Shown: positions 44,728-44,903 of the stretch, piece after piece
Layout of the letters: every line of letters starts with the position of its first letter
Numbering within the stretch: the first letter of the stretch is position 1
Assembly: GCF_002902725.1 (NCBI RefSeq)
Contig: NZ_PPRT01000032.1
Location: 1 to 44,903, forward strand
Direction: 5' to 3'
Length of the DNA: 44,903 nucleotides
From: Staphylococcus caprae
Lineage (GTDB): Bacteria; Bacillota; Bacilli; Staphylococcales; Staphylococcaceae
The notes under the pieces: model-generated
Database searches by the model: none
What the model saw: the letters and a program-made list of their open reading frames with translations, nothing else
What the model was told of the DNA's origin: nothing
Translations under genes and position numbers: made by a program

Positions 44728-44903
44728 AAACAATAGATAGTACTGCGAATTTAAATAATAAAATGATAATATTTAACTTAATCTCATTGAGAAAAATATA
44801 AAAAAGTGAACCACTGGAAACATAAGTGAATAAATATTTATCCATCATTTTAACTACTGTTATATTAACAATAAACCAAAAATTCATATAAATATAATAT
44901 AGG
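44728..44903. other. AT-rich right end of the window
   Basis: No supported gene. A GTG ORF at 44826-44891 (MNKYLSIILTTVILTINQKF-type, 21 residues) resembles the start of a signal peptide but stops at once. It could be the remnant of a secreted or lipoprotein gene. Confidence 0.3.

Noticed and set aside
44826..44891. 21-codon GTG ORF resembling a signal peptide start
   Set aside because: It stops before any mature region and has a poor ribosome binding site. At best it is a gene remnant cut by the window or by decay.

Overview
The window is low-GC Firmicute DNA with strong AGGAGG-type ribosome binding sites. Gene content and order point to Staphylococcus, most probably a coagulase-negative species of the S. 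epidermidis group. The markers are a serine-rich-repeat adhesin with a complete accessory Sec operon, an LPXTG protein of the SasF/SesC type next to an isochorismatase-family gene and a glucosaminidase/CHAP autolysin, and the YhgE/Pip - manA - fructose PTS - PRD regulator run. Species assignment is inference.

Left part (1-11.5 kb): the 3' end of a serine-rich glycoprotein adhesin ending in LPDTG is followed by secY2-asp1-asp2-asp3-secA2-gtfA-gtfB. The seven genes run in one direction and are overlapping or nearly so. They form a dedicated export and glycosylation machine: GtfA/GtfB add GlcNAc, Asp2 modifies it, and SecA2/SecY2/Asp1-3 export the product. No extra glycosyltransferase genes are present.

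Middle part (11.6-23 kb): small membrane proteins, an MsrA-type reductase, and a set of flavin- or NADPH-dependent and DJ-1-family enzymes that look like reactive-carbonyl or oxidative-stress functions. A minus-strand cluster follows: two tiny ORFs, a large MMPL/RND exporter with a His/Asp/Arg-rich tail, an orphan glycine-betaine-type binding lipoprotein, and a TetR regulator. A secreted CYTH-like protein and a frameshifted LysR regulator come next.

Right part (23.9-44.9 kb): an Fbp/Phn-type ABC importer operon ending in a metallophosphatase, and a compact type I toxin-antitoxin locus of the Fst family that is too small for usual ORF calling. Then come ohr with a candidate operator, the LPXTG protein, an isochorismatase-family protein, two GNAT acetyltransferases, the glucosaminidase/CHAP autolysin, YhgE/Pip, an intergenic REP-like element, mannose-6-phosphate isomerase, a fructose-type PTS EIIBCA and its PRD-type activator. 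The last two each have a candidate CcpA (cre) site upstream. The window ends with a DUF443-family membrane protein that lacks a normal start codon.

The best-supported item missing from a routine annotation is the Fst toxin/antitoxin RNA locus (28360-28635). The MMPL-binding-protein-TetR cluster with its two tiny upstream ORFs, the branched inverted-repeat element at 17313-17411 and the secreted CYTH-like protein are the most open questions.
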